Source: Rugamonas sp.
Lineage (GTDB): Bacteria; Pseudomonadota; Gammaproteobacteria; Burkholderiales; Burkholderiaceae_D
Assembly (NCBI RefSeq): GCF_025354735.1
Contig: NZ_JANXMI010000001.1
Location: forward strand, 1-64,000
Reading direction: 5' to 3'
DNA: 64,000 nucleotides
Of this stretch, positions 30,468-39,855 are shown piece by piece (position 1 is the stretch's first letter; every line of letters begins with the position of its first letter). The notes beneath the pieces are model-generated. The model was not told where the DNA came from, did not search any database, and saw only the letters and a list, made by a program, of their open reading frames with translations. Position numbers and translations under genes: made by a program.

Positions 30468-30846
30468 GCGGGCACCCGGAAATGGACGTTGGCGATAGGG
30501 ACAGCCTAAGGCGGGCCGCCCGGCGCAAGCTGCCCGGGCGGCAAATGGTAGAAGATCGATATCGGAGAGTGGGCAGCCTTGCGGCTCGATGGGAGCGCCG
30601 GCGGCAGCGGTGAGCACGGGGTGGGGGTGCGGGCCAAGAACGAGGTCCAGGGCCATAGGTGCAACTATATACAGCGAAGCGGCGGCTGTCGATTAATGCT
30701 TTAGGAAAACTAGTATTACCTTGGATTAATTGCACACATGGGCCGGTTCAGTGCGATAAATCGCCGCACCGAGCCGCGCCCGCGTGGCGCTCTTGGCCAT
30801 GTTTCAGACGATGTTCGCGATGCGCGCCAGCGTGGACAGCGTCGGC

Positions 30847-31257
30847 CTATTCGGTCGCTGCGCGATAGGCCGCCTGGAGCGCCGGGACCAGAGATGGGTG
30901 CAGGGTGCCCAGCCTCGGTGTCTGCCCATGTGGCGCGGCCGGCGGTACCGAAAACCACTCGGTGGTGTAGGGCAGGTCGATGGCTTGCTTGAGATCGAAC
31001 TTGGTATCGTAGCTCAGCCCAGCGGTTTCGTCAGCGGCTCGATTACGCTCACGCAAGATCGAAAATTCGCCGCGGTGGAGTGTCGTGGTGCGCTGACTGG
31101 TGCCGTAAGCGACCTGGACGTGAAACTGCGGCGCGTCATCGTCGAAGACCGCGAGTATCAGTGCCGGCCTCGGCTTGGGACGTGGGTTGATGTGGTCGGG
31201 AAAGTGGCACCAGACGATTTCTCCGGCGGTGGGTTCCGCCCACCATAAGGGCGTCAT
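30847..31257 (-). CDS. PemK/MazF-like toxin (candidate)
   Basis: GEIVWCHFPDHINPRPKPRPALILAVFDD...VQVAYGTSQRTTTLHRGEFSI resembles the PemK/MazF fold. 4-bp overlap with the upstream small gene. Confidence 0.68.
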   Translation of the reverse strand: MTPLWWAEPTAGEIVWCHFPDHINPRPKPRPALILAVFDDDAPQFHVQVAYGTSQRTTTLHRGEFSILRERNRAADETAGLSYDTKFDLKQAIDLPYTTEWFSVPPAAPHGQTPRLGTLHPSLVPALQAAYRAATE

Positions 31258-31541
31258 CTGGTTTCAGTGTCCAGCAGGCTGGAACGCACCGAGCGCTTGT
31301 TGCCCTGTGGCGCGCGCTTTTTGATGTCGCGCACCTGGGTCGCTGTTAATGGACCATCGTCGGCTTCGTACTGCGGTAGCAGCTTGACGGCGAGATCACG
31401 CAGTGCCCTGTGGATGGCCTGAGTTTCATCGACGCCCAACTGCTCGGCCAGGCGTTTGGCTGTTTCGCGCGTGACACCGGTGGCGCTGTCGGTGGTGCGG
31501 TAGCGAAATGCTATCTGATTGGCGATGGTACGGGTGGCCAT
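31254..31541 (-). CDS. candidate cognate antitoxin
   Basis: 95 aa; RETAKRLAEQLGVDETQAIHRALRDLAVKLLPQYEADDGPLTATQVRDIKKRAPQ; RHH-like helices; directly upstream of and overlapping the toxin. Confidence 0.6.
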   Translation of the reverse strand: MATRTIANQIAFRYRTTDSATGVTRETAKRLAEQLGVDETQAIHRALRDLAVKLLPQYEADDGPLTATQVRDIKKRAPQGNKRSVRSSLLDTETR

Positions 31542-31558
31542 GGAATTGTCTTTTTTGA

Positions 31559-31596
31559 GATATCTTCAAGATATCCAGCCCACCATGATTTGTCAA
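31559..31596 (-). promoter_or_regulatory. TA-operon promoter with palindromic operator
   Basis: Minus strand: TTGACA (31596-31591), 17-bp spacer, TATCTT -10 (31573-31568); perfect inverted repeat GATATCTT-C-AAGATATC at 31559-31575 overlies the -10. Confidence 0.72.
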
Positions 31597-31680
31597 GTTG
31601 AACAGCAGCGCGCTCAGGCCGTTCGGGGCGGCCGCGCCGCGCGATGGCGTGCCCGCCCCGCGCGGTCTGTTCCCCGTGCC

Positions 31681-32973
31681 TCAGACGATGCCGCTGCCGC
31701 TGGCGCCCGCCCTGGGCGGCCGCGCCCGGCGTTGCTGTTCGCGGTAGGCCGCCGCGCGGTAGCAGGCCACCGGATCGGCCGCCGCGCCCGCGCGCACCCT
31801 GGCCATTGTCAGGATCGGGCCGACGTCGGTGCGATAGGCGTGCTTCAGGGTCTGCGCCGCCTGCAAGGCGTCGTTCCGTTCCTGGTGGTGGCGCAGCGCG
31901 GCGCGGTCGACCAGCGCCGCCTGCACGTAGGCGCGCTGGACTTCGACGGCACTGCTCATCAGGCTTTCGATCGGATCGGTCACATTGTGCGACTGGTCCA
32001 GCATATAGGCCGGGCGGAAGGCGGCGCCGTCGCGCTGGGCGGCGTCGGCCAGCTCGTTGAACACCAGGAACAGCTGGAAGGGATCGATGCTGCCGGCGTC
32101 GAGGTCGTCGTCGCCGTATTTGCTGTCGTTGAAGTGGAAGCCGCCCAGCTTGCCGAACTGGGCCAGCCGGGCCACGATCATTTCGATGTTGGTGTTCGGC
32201 GCGTGGTGGCCCAGGTCGACCAGGCATTTGGCTTTCGGTCCCAGCGCCGTGGCGCAGGCGTAGCTGGTGCCCCAGTCGGCGATGGTGGTGGCGTAGAAGG
32301 CCGGCTCGAACAGCTTGTGTTCGATGTACATCAGCCAGTCGTCCGGCAGGGCTTGATAGATCAGGCGCGCGCTGTCGAGGTAACGCTCCAGCGCGCCGCG
32401 CAGATTGTGCTGGCCGGGGAAGTTGGCGCCGTCGCCCACCCACACGGTCAGGCCCTTGGAGCCGAGCGCGCGGCCCAGTGCGATGCAGTCGATGTTGTGC
32501 TGCACGGCTTGCTCGCGCACGGCCGCGCTGTGCGAGGTCAGGCTGCCGAATTTATAGCTGTGCGCCTGGCCGGCCTGGTCCTGGAAGGTGTTGGAGTTGA
32601 CCAGGTCGAAGCCCAGGCCGTAGCCCTCGGCCGCCTGGCGCAGGGCGGCCGGGTCGCCGGCGTCCCACGGGAAGTGCAGCGAAACGGTCGGCATGACGCG
32701 CGCGAGCTGGTGGATGACGGCGCAGTCCTCCAGCTTTTCCATCACGTTGCGCGGTTCGCCGGGGCCGGGAAAGCGCGCGAAGCGGGTGCCGCCGGTGCCC
32801 ACGCCCCAGCTGGGTATGGCCAGCGCGAAACGTTGCGCCTGCGCCGTCAGCGCCTCGATGTCCACGCCGCGGCGTTGCAGCATGCCGGCCAGCGCGTCGT
32901 AGTCGGCGTCGAGGCGGGCGCGCTCGCCGGCGTTGTGTTCGGCCACCAGGGCCGGATTGATTACGGTGTTCAT
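31681..32973 (-). CDS. rhaI: L-rhamnose catabolism isomerase
   Basis: 430 aa; VPSWGVGTGGTRFARFPGPGEPRN-like region (IPSWGVGTGGTRF), YIEHKLFEPAFYATTIADWGTSY, DLGHHAPNTNIEMIVARL, GGFHFNDSKYGDDDLDAGSIDP. Confidence 0.93.
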   Translation of the reverse strand: MNTVINPALVAEHNAGERARLDADYDALAGMLQRRGVDIEALTAQAQRFALAIPSWGVGTGGTRFARFPGPGEPRNVMEKLEDCAVIHQLARVMPTVSLHFPWDAGDPAALRQAAEGYGLGFDLVNSNTFQDQAGQAHSYKFGSLTSHSAAVREQAVQHNIDCIALGRALGSKGLTVWVGDGANFPGQHNLRGALERYLDSARLIYQALPDDWLMYIEHKLFEPAFYATTIADWGTSYACATALGPKAKCLVDLGHHAPNTNIEMIVARLAQFGKLGGFHFNDSKYGDDDLDAGSIDPFQLFLVFNELADAAQRDGAAFRPAYMLDQSHNVTDPIESLMSSAVEVQRAYVQAALVDRAALRHHQERNDALQAAQTLKHAYRTDVGPILTMARVRAGAAADPVACYRAAAYREQQRRARPPRAGASGSGIV

Positions 32974-33038
32974 GATCGTCTCCTTGCGGCTGCGCCGTGG
33001 CGCGCCGCGTTTTTTAGTGGGGCCGGCGTATCAGCGTG

Positions 33039-35130
33039 TCAGCGGGTGAAGGCCGCCGCGTTGCCGGCGTCGACGTTGAGGATGTTGCCGGTGCTTTTGC
33101 CGGCCTTGTCGCTTGCCAGGAAGTATACGGCTTCCGCGATATCTTCGGGCAGCACGCTCCGTTTCAACAGGCTGCGCTGGCGGTAGAACTCTTCGATGTC
33201 GTCGGGGTCTATCTTGTTGGAGGCGGCGCGCTCCTGTTTCCACTTGCCGTCCCAGATGCGGGAGCCGCGGATCACGGCGTCGGGATTGACGACGTTGACG
33301 CGGATGCCGTGCTCGGCGCCTTCGAGCGCGACGCAGCGCGCCAAATGGATTTCGGCCGCCTTGGCGGTGCAATAGGCCGCCGCGCCGGCCGATGCCACCA
33401 GGCCGTTCTTGCTGGCAATGAAGACCATGCTGCCGCCCAGATGCTGCTGTTTCATCATACGGAAGGCGCCCCGGCTGGCGAGGAAGTAACCGGTCACGAG
33501 GATGGACTGGTTGCGCTCCCACACGGCCAGGCTGGTTTCGTCCAGCGGCGCCGAGGAGGCGATGCCGGCGTTCGAGATCAGCAGGTCGACGCCGCCGAAG
33601 GCCAGCGCGGTGGCGGCGAAGATGGCGTCGACCTCGGCTTCGCCGGTGATGTCGGCGCAGGTGGCGGCCACGTGGTCGGCCCCGGCCACTTGCTGCAAGT
33701 CCTCGCGGGCCCGCCGCGTCGATATCGGTCAGCATCACGCACGCGCCTTCGCGCAGCAGCTGGCGCGCCACCGCCTGGCCGATGCCGCCGGCGCCGCCGG
33801 TCACCAGCGCGATGCGCCCGGCCAGGCTTTTCGGCTTGGGCAGGCGTTGCAGCTTGGCTTCTTCCAGCAGCCAGTATTCGATGTCGAAGGCTTCCTGCTC
33901 GGGCAGGCCGACGTAGCGGTCGACGCCGTTGGCGCCGCGCATCACATTGATGGCGTTGACGTAGAACTCGCCGGCGATGCGCGCCGTCGGCTTGTCCTTG
34001 GCGAAGGACAGCATGCCGACGCCGGGGATCAGGTAGATGATGGCGTTGGCGTCGCGCATGGCCGGGCTGTCGGGCCGCTTGCAGCGCGCGTAATAGGCGG
34101 CATAGTCGGCGCGGTAGGCGGTCAGCGCGGCGTCTAGGCCGTCGACCAGGGCGTCGAAGTCGGGCCGGGCCGGGTCGAAGTCCAGCACCAGCGGACGGAT
34201 CTTGGTGCGCAGGAAGTGGTCGGGGCAGGACGTGCCTTGCGCGGCCAGCGCCGCGAGGTCGGCGCTACAGACGAATTCGAGCACGGCGGCGCCGTCGTCG
34301 AAGTGGCCGAGCTTGTATTCGTCCCGGCTGATCTTGCCGCGCAAGATGGGCATCAGGCGGCTGGCCAGGGCGGTGCGCTCGGCCGGCGCCAGCGGCGCGA
34401 CCCGTGGGCCGCCGAAGGCCGGCTGCCTGACGTGGCCAGACAGCCAGGCTTCGGCCCGCTTGATGATGGCCAGCGTGGTGTCGTAGCAGGACTTGGCGCT
34501 GTCGCCCCAGGTGAACAGGCCGTGGCCTTCGAGGACGATGCCTTGCAGGCCGGGCTGGGCCTCGGTGAGGGCGGCCAGCTTCAGGCCCAGGTCGTAGCCG
34601 GGACGCTGCCACGGCAGCCAGCCCAGCGCGCCCTCGAAGATAGACGCGGTCAGGTCGCGGCTGGAGGCGCAGGCGGCGATGGCGATCAGCGCATCGGGAT
34701 GCATGTGGTCGACGTGCTTGCGGGCGATGTAGGCGTGCAGCGGGGTGTCGATGCTGGCCGCGCGCGGGTTGAGGTTGTAGGTGCAGTGCGGCAGGTAGGC
34801 CACCATCTCGTCTTCGTGTTCGCGGCCCCGGTAGCGCTGCTTGAGCGCTTGCAGCTTGTCCATGTACAGCGTGGAAAAGCCGTCCAGCTTGATGCTGCCG
34901 AGGTCGCCGCCCGAGCCCTTGACCCACAGCACCTCGACCGGCGCGCCGCTGAGCGGATCGGCCATCATCACTTTCGCCGAGGTGTTGCCGCCGCCGAAAT
35001 TGGTGATGCGCAGGTCGGCGCCGAGCAGGTTGGAGCGGTAGAGCAGCAGCTCGGGCTCGCTCATGGCGGCGGCCAGGGCGTCGTCCCAGCGCGAGGCGAT
35101 GGGCTCGTTGGTGGCGGAAGGTGCGGTCAT
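33039..35130 (-). pseudogene. rhaD: bifunctional rhamnulose-1-phosphate aldolase / short-chain dehydrogenase, frameshifted
   Basis: Aldolase and SDR start in one frame (MTAPSATNEPIASRWDDALAAAMSEPELLLYRSNLLGADLRITNFGGGNTSAK...GRIALVTGGAGGIGQAVARQLLREGACVMLTDIDAA). The SDR continues in another frame (DLQQVAGADHVAATCADITGE...ILNVDAGNAAAFTR). Junction at about 33705-33714 (GGGCCC run); removing one G/C restores DIDAAAREDLQQVAGADH. Confidence 0.85.
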
Positions 35131-35265
35131 TCTAGTCTCCAGATGGAATAGGGGGCCGCTGGCGGGCCGCTCACGGCGACAGTTGCGCCGATGGCCACCA
35201 GTAGAAATCAGCGCGCGCCCGGCGTCAATCACCGGACGATCAATTCGGTGAGCGAATTGAAAACG

Positions 35266-35351
35266 ATCATCAAGTTGATTGGATGGACGCGGCGCGGGCT
35301 TGCCTCGCGTACATGGCGCTGAAATATTACTGAAATAATCATCACGTTGAT
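35266..35351. promoter_or_regulatory. two direct copies of ATCATCA(A/C)GTTGAT in the rhaD/rhaR intergenic region
   Basis: 35266-35279 ATCATCAAGTTGAT and 35338-35351 ATCATCACGTTGAT; a TTGACA-17-TAGCCT promoter follows at 35362. Confidence 0.6.
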
Positions 35352-35458
35352 CGATACGTGATTGACAACGCGGGTGCGAATGCTTAGCCTGCTTTACACA
35401 AGAAGTCGGCTCGGCCTGGCATACGCCGGCAAGAAGCTGGCTCGCACAGGAGACCACC

Positions 35459-36259
35459 GTGATTAACCACAACCGCCGCAAGCGTTTGCTGAAGCTGCTC
35501 GTCGAGCACCACGAAGCGAGCGTGCCGCAACTGGTGGACTGGCTCAGTTCCTCGCCGGCCACGGTGCGGCGCGACATCGTCTGGCTGGCCGCCCGCAACC
35601 TGCTCACGCGGACCCGGGGCGGGGCCGAGAACCTGCCGCAGAAGCGGCGCGACTTCAGCCTGTCGGGCGAAACCTTCCAGCACAATATCGCCTCCTGCGC
35701 GGCGCAGAAGCGCGCCATCGCGCGCATGGCCGCCAGCCTGTGCGCGGACGGCGAATCGATCATCATCAACGGCGGCACCACCACCCACATGATGGTGGAA
35801 TTCCTGGTCGACCGGCAGCTCAAGATCCTGACCAATTCCTTCCTGATGGCCGAGCAGCTGCTGCGCACCAGCGAAAACGAAATCATCGTCCCCGGCGGCA
35901 AGGTCTATCGCGAACAGAACGTGATACTGAGCCCTTTCGACAACGACATCACCCAGCACCACTACGCCGCCAAGATGTTCATGGGCATCTACGGCCTGTC
36001 GATGCTGGGCTTGATGGAAGCCGATCCCTTGCTGATCCAGGCCGAAAAGCGCCTGATCGGCCAGGCCGAGGAGTTGATCGTGCTGGCCGACAGTTCCAAG
36101 TTCGAACGCAAGACCGGACTGATATTGTGCGACTTGAAACGGGTGTCCTGCGTCGTCACGGACACCGGCGCGCCGAAAGCGGCGTTGCAGATGCTGGAGC
36201 AACAGGGAGTGAAGGTAATCACGGTCGCGCCGGAAGCGTTGGCGCAGGATTTACATTAA
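35459..36259 (+). CDS. DeoR/GlpR family regulator of rhamnose locus
   Basis: 266 aa; RRKRLLKLLVEHHEASVPQLVDWLSSSPATVRRDIVWLAARNLLTRTRGG HTH, DeoR sugar-sensor domain (INGGTTTHMMVEFL). GTG start. Confidence 0.92.
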   Translation: MINHNRRKRLLKLLVEHHEASVPQLVDWLSSSPATVRRDIVWLAARNLLTRTRGGAENLPQKRRDFSLSGETFQHNIASCAAQKRAIARMAASLCADGESIIINGGTTTHMMVEFLVDRQLKILTNSFLMAEQLLRTSENEIIVPGGKVYREQNVILSPFDNDITQHHYAAKMFMGIYGLSMLGLMEADPLLIQAEKRLIGQAEELIVLADSSKFERKTGLILCDLKRVSCVVTDTGAPKAALQMLEQQGVKVITVAPEALAQDLH

Positions 36260-36276
36260 AAAACCAAGGAGACGCA

Positions 36277-37275
36277 ATGAAAATAGTTAAACTCGCGCTG
36301 GCGGCCTTCGTGCTGGGCGCCGTACTGGCAGGACAGGTCGAAGCGGCGCCACGGGTGCGCATCGCGATGGTGGTGAAAAACCTGGGCAACGGCTTTTTCG
36401 ACGCCGCCCACCAGGGCGCGCTGGAGGCGGCCAAGCAGCTCGGCGACGTCGACGTCATCTACACCGGGCCGACCGCGCCGACCGCCGAGGGGCAGATCGA
36501 GATCATCAATTCCCTGATCAGCCAGAAGGTCGACGCCATCGTCATCTCGGCCAACGACGCCACGGCGCTGGTGCCGATCACGCGCAAGGCCATGCAGCGC
36601 GGCATCAAGGTGCTGTCCTTCGACAGCGGCGTGGCCAAGGACGGCCGGGCCATGCAGCTGAATCCGTCCGGCCCGGCGCTGATCGGCCGCAAGCAGCTCG
36701 AACTGGCGGCCGACGCCATCGGCGGCAGCGGCGAGATCGCCATCCTGTCGGCCACGGCCCAGGCCACCAACCAGAATATCTGGATCGGCGTGATGAAGCA
36801 GGACTTGCAGACGCCCGAGTTCGCCAAGCTGAAGCTGGTCGCCACCGTCTACGGCGACGACCAGTCCGACAAGAGCTACCGCGAGGCCATCGGCCTGCTG
36901 CGCAGCCATCCCGACCTGAAGGCCATCATCGCGCCGACCACCGTCGGCATCAACGCGGCCGCCAAGGCGGTGGTCGACGAGCACCTGGTCGGCAAGGTCT
37001 ACGTGACCGGCCTGGGCCTGCCGTCCGAGATGGCCGGCCACGTCAAAAGCGGCGCCGTGAAAAGCTTCGCGATCTGGAATCCCATCGACCTCGGCTACGC
37101 CATCACCTACGCCGCCTATGAATTCGTCAAGGGCCGCGCCAGCGGCAAGCCGGGCGAGAGCGTGGCCGTCGGCCGCATGGGCAAGCTCCAGCTCGACGCC
37201 GACGGCGAGGCGGCGATGGCGCCGCCGTTCACCTACAACAAGGACAACGTCGACCAGTTCGTGAAAATCTTCTGA
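36277..37275 (+). CDS. rhaS: rhamnose ABC transporter substrate-binding protein
   Basis: Signal peptide; RIAMVVKNLGNGFFDAAHQGALEAAKQLGDVDVIYTGPTAPTAEGQIEIINSLISQKVDAIVISANDATAL. Confidence 0.92.
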   Translation: MKIVKLALAAFVLGAVLAGQVEAAPRVRIAMVVKNLGNGFFDAAHQGALEAAKQLGDVDVIYTGPTAPTAEGQIEIINSLISQKVDAIVISANDATALVPITRKAMQRGIKVLSFDSGVAKDGRAMQLNPSGPALIGRKQLELAADAIGGSGEIAILSATAQATNQNIWIGVMKQDLQTPEFAKLKLVATVYGDDQSDKSYREAIGLLRSHPDLKAIIAPTTVGINAAAKAVVDEHLVGKVYVTGLGLPSEMAGHVKSGAVKSFAIWNPIDLGYAITYAAYEFVKGRASGKPGESVAVGRMGKLQLDADGEAAMAPPFTYNKDNVDQFVKIF

Positions 37276-37285
37276 GCCGGCGACG

Positions 37286-38839
37286 ATGAATATGACACCT
37301 CCTTCGGCTGAGCCGATCACGGCTGCGGTCACGGCGCCGGTGCTGGCGCTGGCCGGCATCTGCAAGCGCTTCGACGGCATCGTCGCGCTCGACCACGTGA
37401 CGCTGTCGCTGCGGCCGGGCCAGGTGCTGGCGCTGGTCGGCGAGAACGGCGCCGGCAAGTCCACGCTGGTGAAGACGCTGACCGGTATTTATCAGCCCGA
37501 CAGCGGCGCCATCACGCTCGACGGCGCGGCGCTGCGCCTGGCCGGCCCGCAGGACGCGATGCGCGCCGGCATCACGGCGGTGCATCAGGAAACCGTGATG
37601 TTCGACGAGCTCACCGTGGCCGAGAATATTTTCGCCGGCCGCCAGCCGCGCCACGGCTTTCCGCCGCGGGTCGACTGGTGCCGCATCGAACGCGAGGCCG
37701 AGGTCCTGTTCGCGCGGCTGGAGGTGGCGTTGCCGGTGCGCGCCCGCGTCAAGGACCTGAGCGTGGCGCAGCGCCATTTCGTCGGCATCGCGCGGGCCCT
37801 GTCGCAGCGCGCCCGCGTGGTCATCCTCGACGAGCCGACGGCGTCGCTGTCGCAGCGCGAAATCCGCGAGCTGTACCGCATCATCGGCCAGTTGCGCGCG
37901 GCCGGCACGGCGGTCATTTTCATCTCCCACAAGTTCGACGAGATCTACGCGGTGGCCGACAGCTACGCCGTGCTGCGCGACGGCCAGTGCGTGGCGACCG
38001 GCGCGCTGGCCGACATCGCCGAGGCCGAGCTGGTCGCGCTGATGGTCGGGCGCAGCGTCGGCGCCGTGTTCCCGCAGGGCGACGCGGCGCCCGGCGCCAC
38101 CTTGCTGGAAGTGCAGGGCTATAGCCATCCGACGGAATTTTGCGACATCAGTTTCTCGGTGCGGCGCGGCGAAATCCTCGGCTTCTACGGCCTGGTCGGG
38201 GCCGGCCGCTCGGAAGTGATGCAAGCGCTGTTCGGGCTGGGCGGCCACAGCGCCGGCACGCTGACCATCGACGGCGTGGCCGTCGCCGTGAACTCACCCG
38301 GCGACGCCATCGCCCACGGCATCGCCTACGTGCCCGAGGACCGCCAGCACCAGGGCGCCCATCTGTCGCTGCCGATTTTGCACAACATCACCCTGCCGAT
38401 CTTGTCGCGCATCGGCTTCCTGTTGCGCGGCAAGCGGGCCAAGGAAACGGCGATCGCGCGGCGTTTGTGCGCGCAGCTGGAATTGAAGGCCGCGCATTTT
38501 TTGCAGCCGGTGTCGGAACTGTCGGGCGGCAACCAGCAAAAAGTGGTGCTGGCCAAATGGCTGGCCACCGATCCGCGCGTGATTATCCTCGACGAGCCGA
38601 CCAAGGGCATCGACATCGGCTCGAAGGCGGCCGTGCACGCCCTGATCCGGCAGATGGTCGAGCGGGGTTTGGCCGTGATACTAGTGTCGTCCGAATTGCC
38701 GGAGGTGCTGGGCATGGCCGACCGCGTGATGGTGATGCGCCAGGGCCGCATCGCATGCGGCTTCAGCCGCGCCGAGGCGACGCCGGAGCGCGTGGTGGCG
38801 GCGGCCTCCGGCTGCGCGGTGGCGGAGGAGGCCGCATGA
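37286..38839 (+). CDS. rhaT: sugar (rhamnose) ABC transporter ATP-binding protein
   Basis: 517 aa double ABC: GENGAGKSTLVKTLTGIY, LSVAQRHFVGIARALSQRARVVILDEPTA, LSGGNQQKVVLAKWLATDPRVIILDEPTKGIDIGSK. Confidence 0.94.
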   Translation: MNMTPPSAEPITAAVTAPVLALAGICKRFDGIVALDHVTLSLRPGQVLALVGENGAGKSTLVKTLTGIYQPDSGAITLDGAALRLAGPQDAMRAGITAVHQETVMFDELTVAENIFAGRQPRHGFPPRVDWCRIEREAEVLFARLEVALPVRARVKDLSVAQRHFVGIARALSQRARVVILDEPTASLSQREIRELYRIIGQLRAAGTAVIFISHKFDEIYAVADSYAVLRDGQCVATGALADIAEAELVALMVGRSVGAVFPQGDAAPGATLLEVQGYSHPTEFCDISFSVRRGEILGFYGLVGAGRSEVMQALFGLGGHSAGTLTIDGVAVAVNSPGDAIAHGIAYVPEDRQHQGAHLSLPILHNITLPILSRIGFLLRGKRAKETAIARRLCAQLELKAAHFLQPVSELSGGNQQKVVLAKWLATDPRVIILDEPTKGIDIGSKAAVHALIRQMVERGLAVILVSSELPEVLGMADRVMVMRQGRIACGFSRAEATPERVVAAASGCAVAEEAA

Positions 38840-39855
38840 GCTGGCTGAAACCGCACTTGCTGTCGTGGTTCAAATTGCGCGAGGCGCAGCTGGCCCTGTG
38901 CATCGGCCTGCTGGTGCTGCTGATCGGACTGCGCGCGCCGGTGTTCCTGGGCGCGGCCAGCCTGGGCAATGTGCTCAGCGACGGCACCCTGCTGGCCATG
39001 CTGGCGCTGGCGCAGATGTGCGTGATCGTCACGCGCGGCATCGATTTGTCGGTGGCGTCGACGCTGGCGCTGGCGGGCATGCTGTCGGCGCTGCTGGCCG
39101 TGCACCATCCAGAGCTGCCGGTGGCGCTGGTGGTGCTGGCGGCGCTGGCCGTGGGCCTGCTGCTGGGACTGCTCAACGGCGCCCTGATCGGCTATCTGCA
39201 ATTGCCGCCCATCGTCGTCACGCTGGGCACCATGAGCGTGTATCGCGGCCTGGTGTTCGTGCTCTCGGGCGGCGCCTGGGTGTCGTCGCGGCAGATGCCG
39301 GCCGCCTTCATGGCCTTGCCGCTGAGCCGCTTCCTGGGCGTGAGCTGCCTGGTCTGGTTCTGCGCCGGCGCCATCTGCGTGGTCGGCTGGATCGTGCGCT
39401 ACAGCCGCTTCGGGCGCGACCTCTACGCCATCGGCAACGATGCGGTGGCGGCGCGCTACGTCGGCATCGCCAGCGCGCCGCGCCTGTGCTGGACCTACGG
39501 CCTGTCCGGCGCCATGGCCGGCCTGTGCGGCTACCTGTGGGTGGCGCGCTACGCCGTGGCCTACACCGAGATCGCCTACGGCTTTGAATTCACCGTGATC
39601 GCGGCCTGCGTGATCGGCGGCGTCAGCATCGCCGGCGGCGTCGGCGGCGTCACCGGCACGCTGCTGGGCGCGCTGTTCCTCAGCGTCATCAACAACGCGC
39701 TGCCGGTGCTGCAAGTGTCGCCGTTCTGGCAAAGCGCGCTGACCGGGCTGGTGATACTGACGGCCGTGTTGATTAACGCGCGCGGCAAGATCCACCGGGG
39801 CCGGCAAATCCTGCCGCTCCATGTGACCCACACCGACGCAAGGACCGCCGCGTGA
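38836..39855 (+). CDS. rhaP: rhamnose ABC transporter permease
   Basis: MSWLKPHLLSWFKLREAQLALCIGLLVLLIGLRAPVFL..., RbsC-like permease; ATGA overlap with the ATPase gene. Confidence 0.9.
   Translation: MSWLKPHLLSWFKLREAQLALCIGLLVLLIGLRAPVFLGAASLGNVLSDGTLLAMLALAQMCVIVTRGIDLSVASTLALAGMLSALLAVHHPELPVALVVLAALAVGLLLGLLNGALIGYLQLPPIVVTLGTMSVYRGLVFVLSGGAWVSSRQMPAAFMALPLSRFLGVSCLVWFCAGAICVVGWIVRYSRFGRDLYAIGNDAVAARYVGIASAPRLCWTYGLSGAMAGLCGYLWVARYAVAYTEIAYGFEFTVIAACVIGGVSIAGGVGGVTGTLLGALFLSVINNALPVLQVSPFWQSALTGLVILTAVLINARGKIHRGRQILPLHVTHTDARTAA

Noticed and set aside
25978-30735. 1585-aa ORF as a single giant protein
   Set aside because: The N-terminal half is an out-of-frame reading of the porin and PstS-like genes. 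The real GGDEF-EAL gene starts at 28713/28710.
30668-30846. Possible IS or transposase fragment downstream of the toxin gene
   Set aside because: Short open stretches on both strands but no recognisable transposase motif or inverted-repeat ends.
33031-35901. 956-aa ORF taken as one protein
   Set aside because: Its first ~257 aa are antisense to the DeoR gene and upstream leader, and its last part is the out-of-frame SDR half. The real product starts at 35130 and is frameshifted near 33710.
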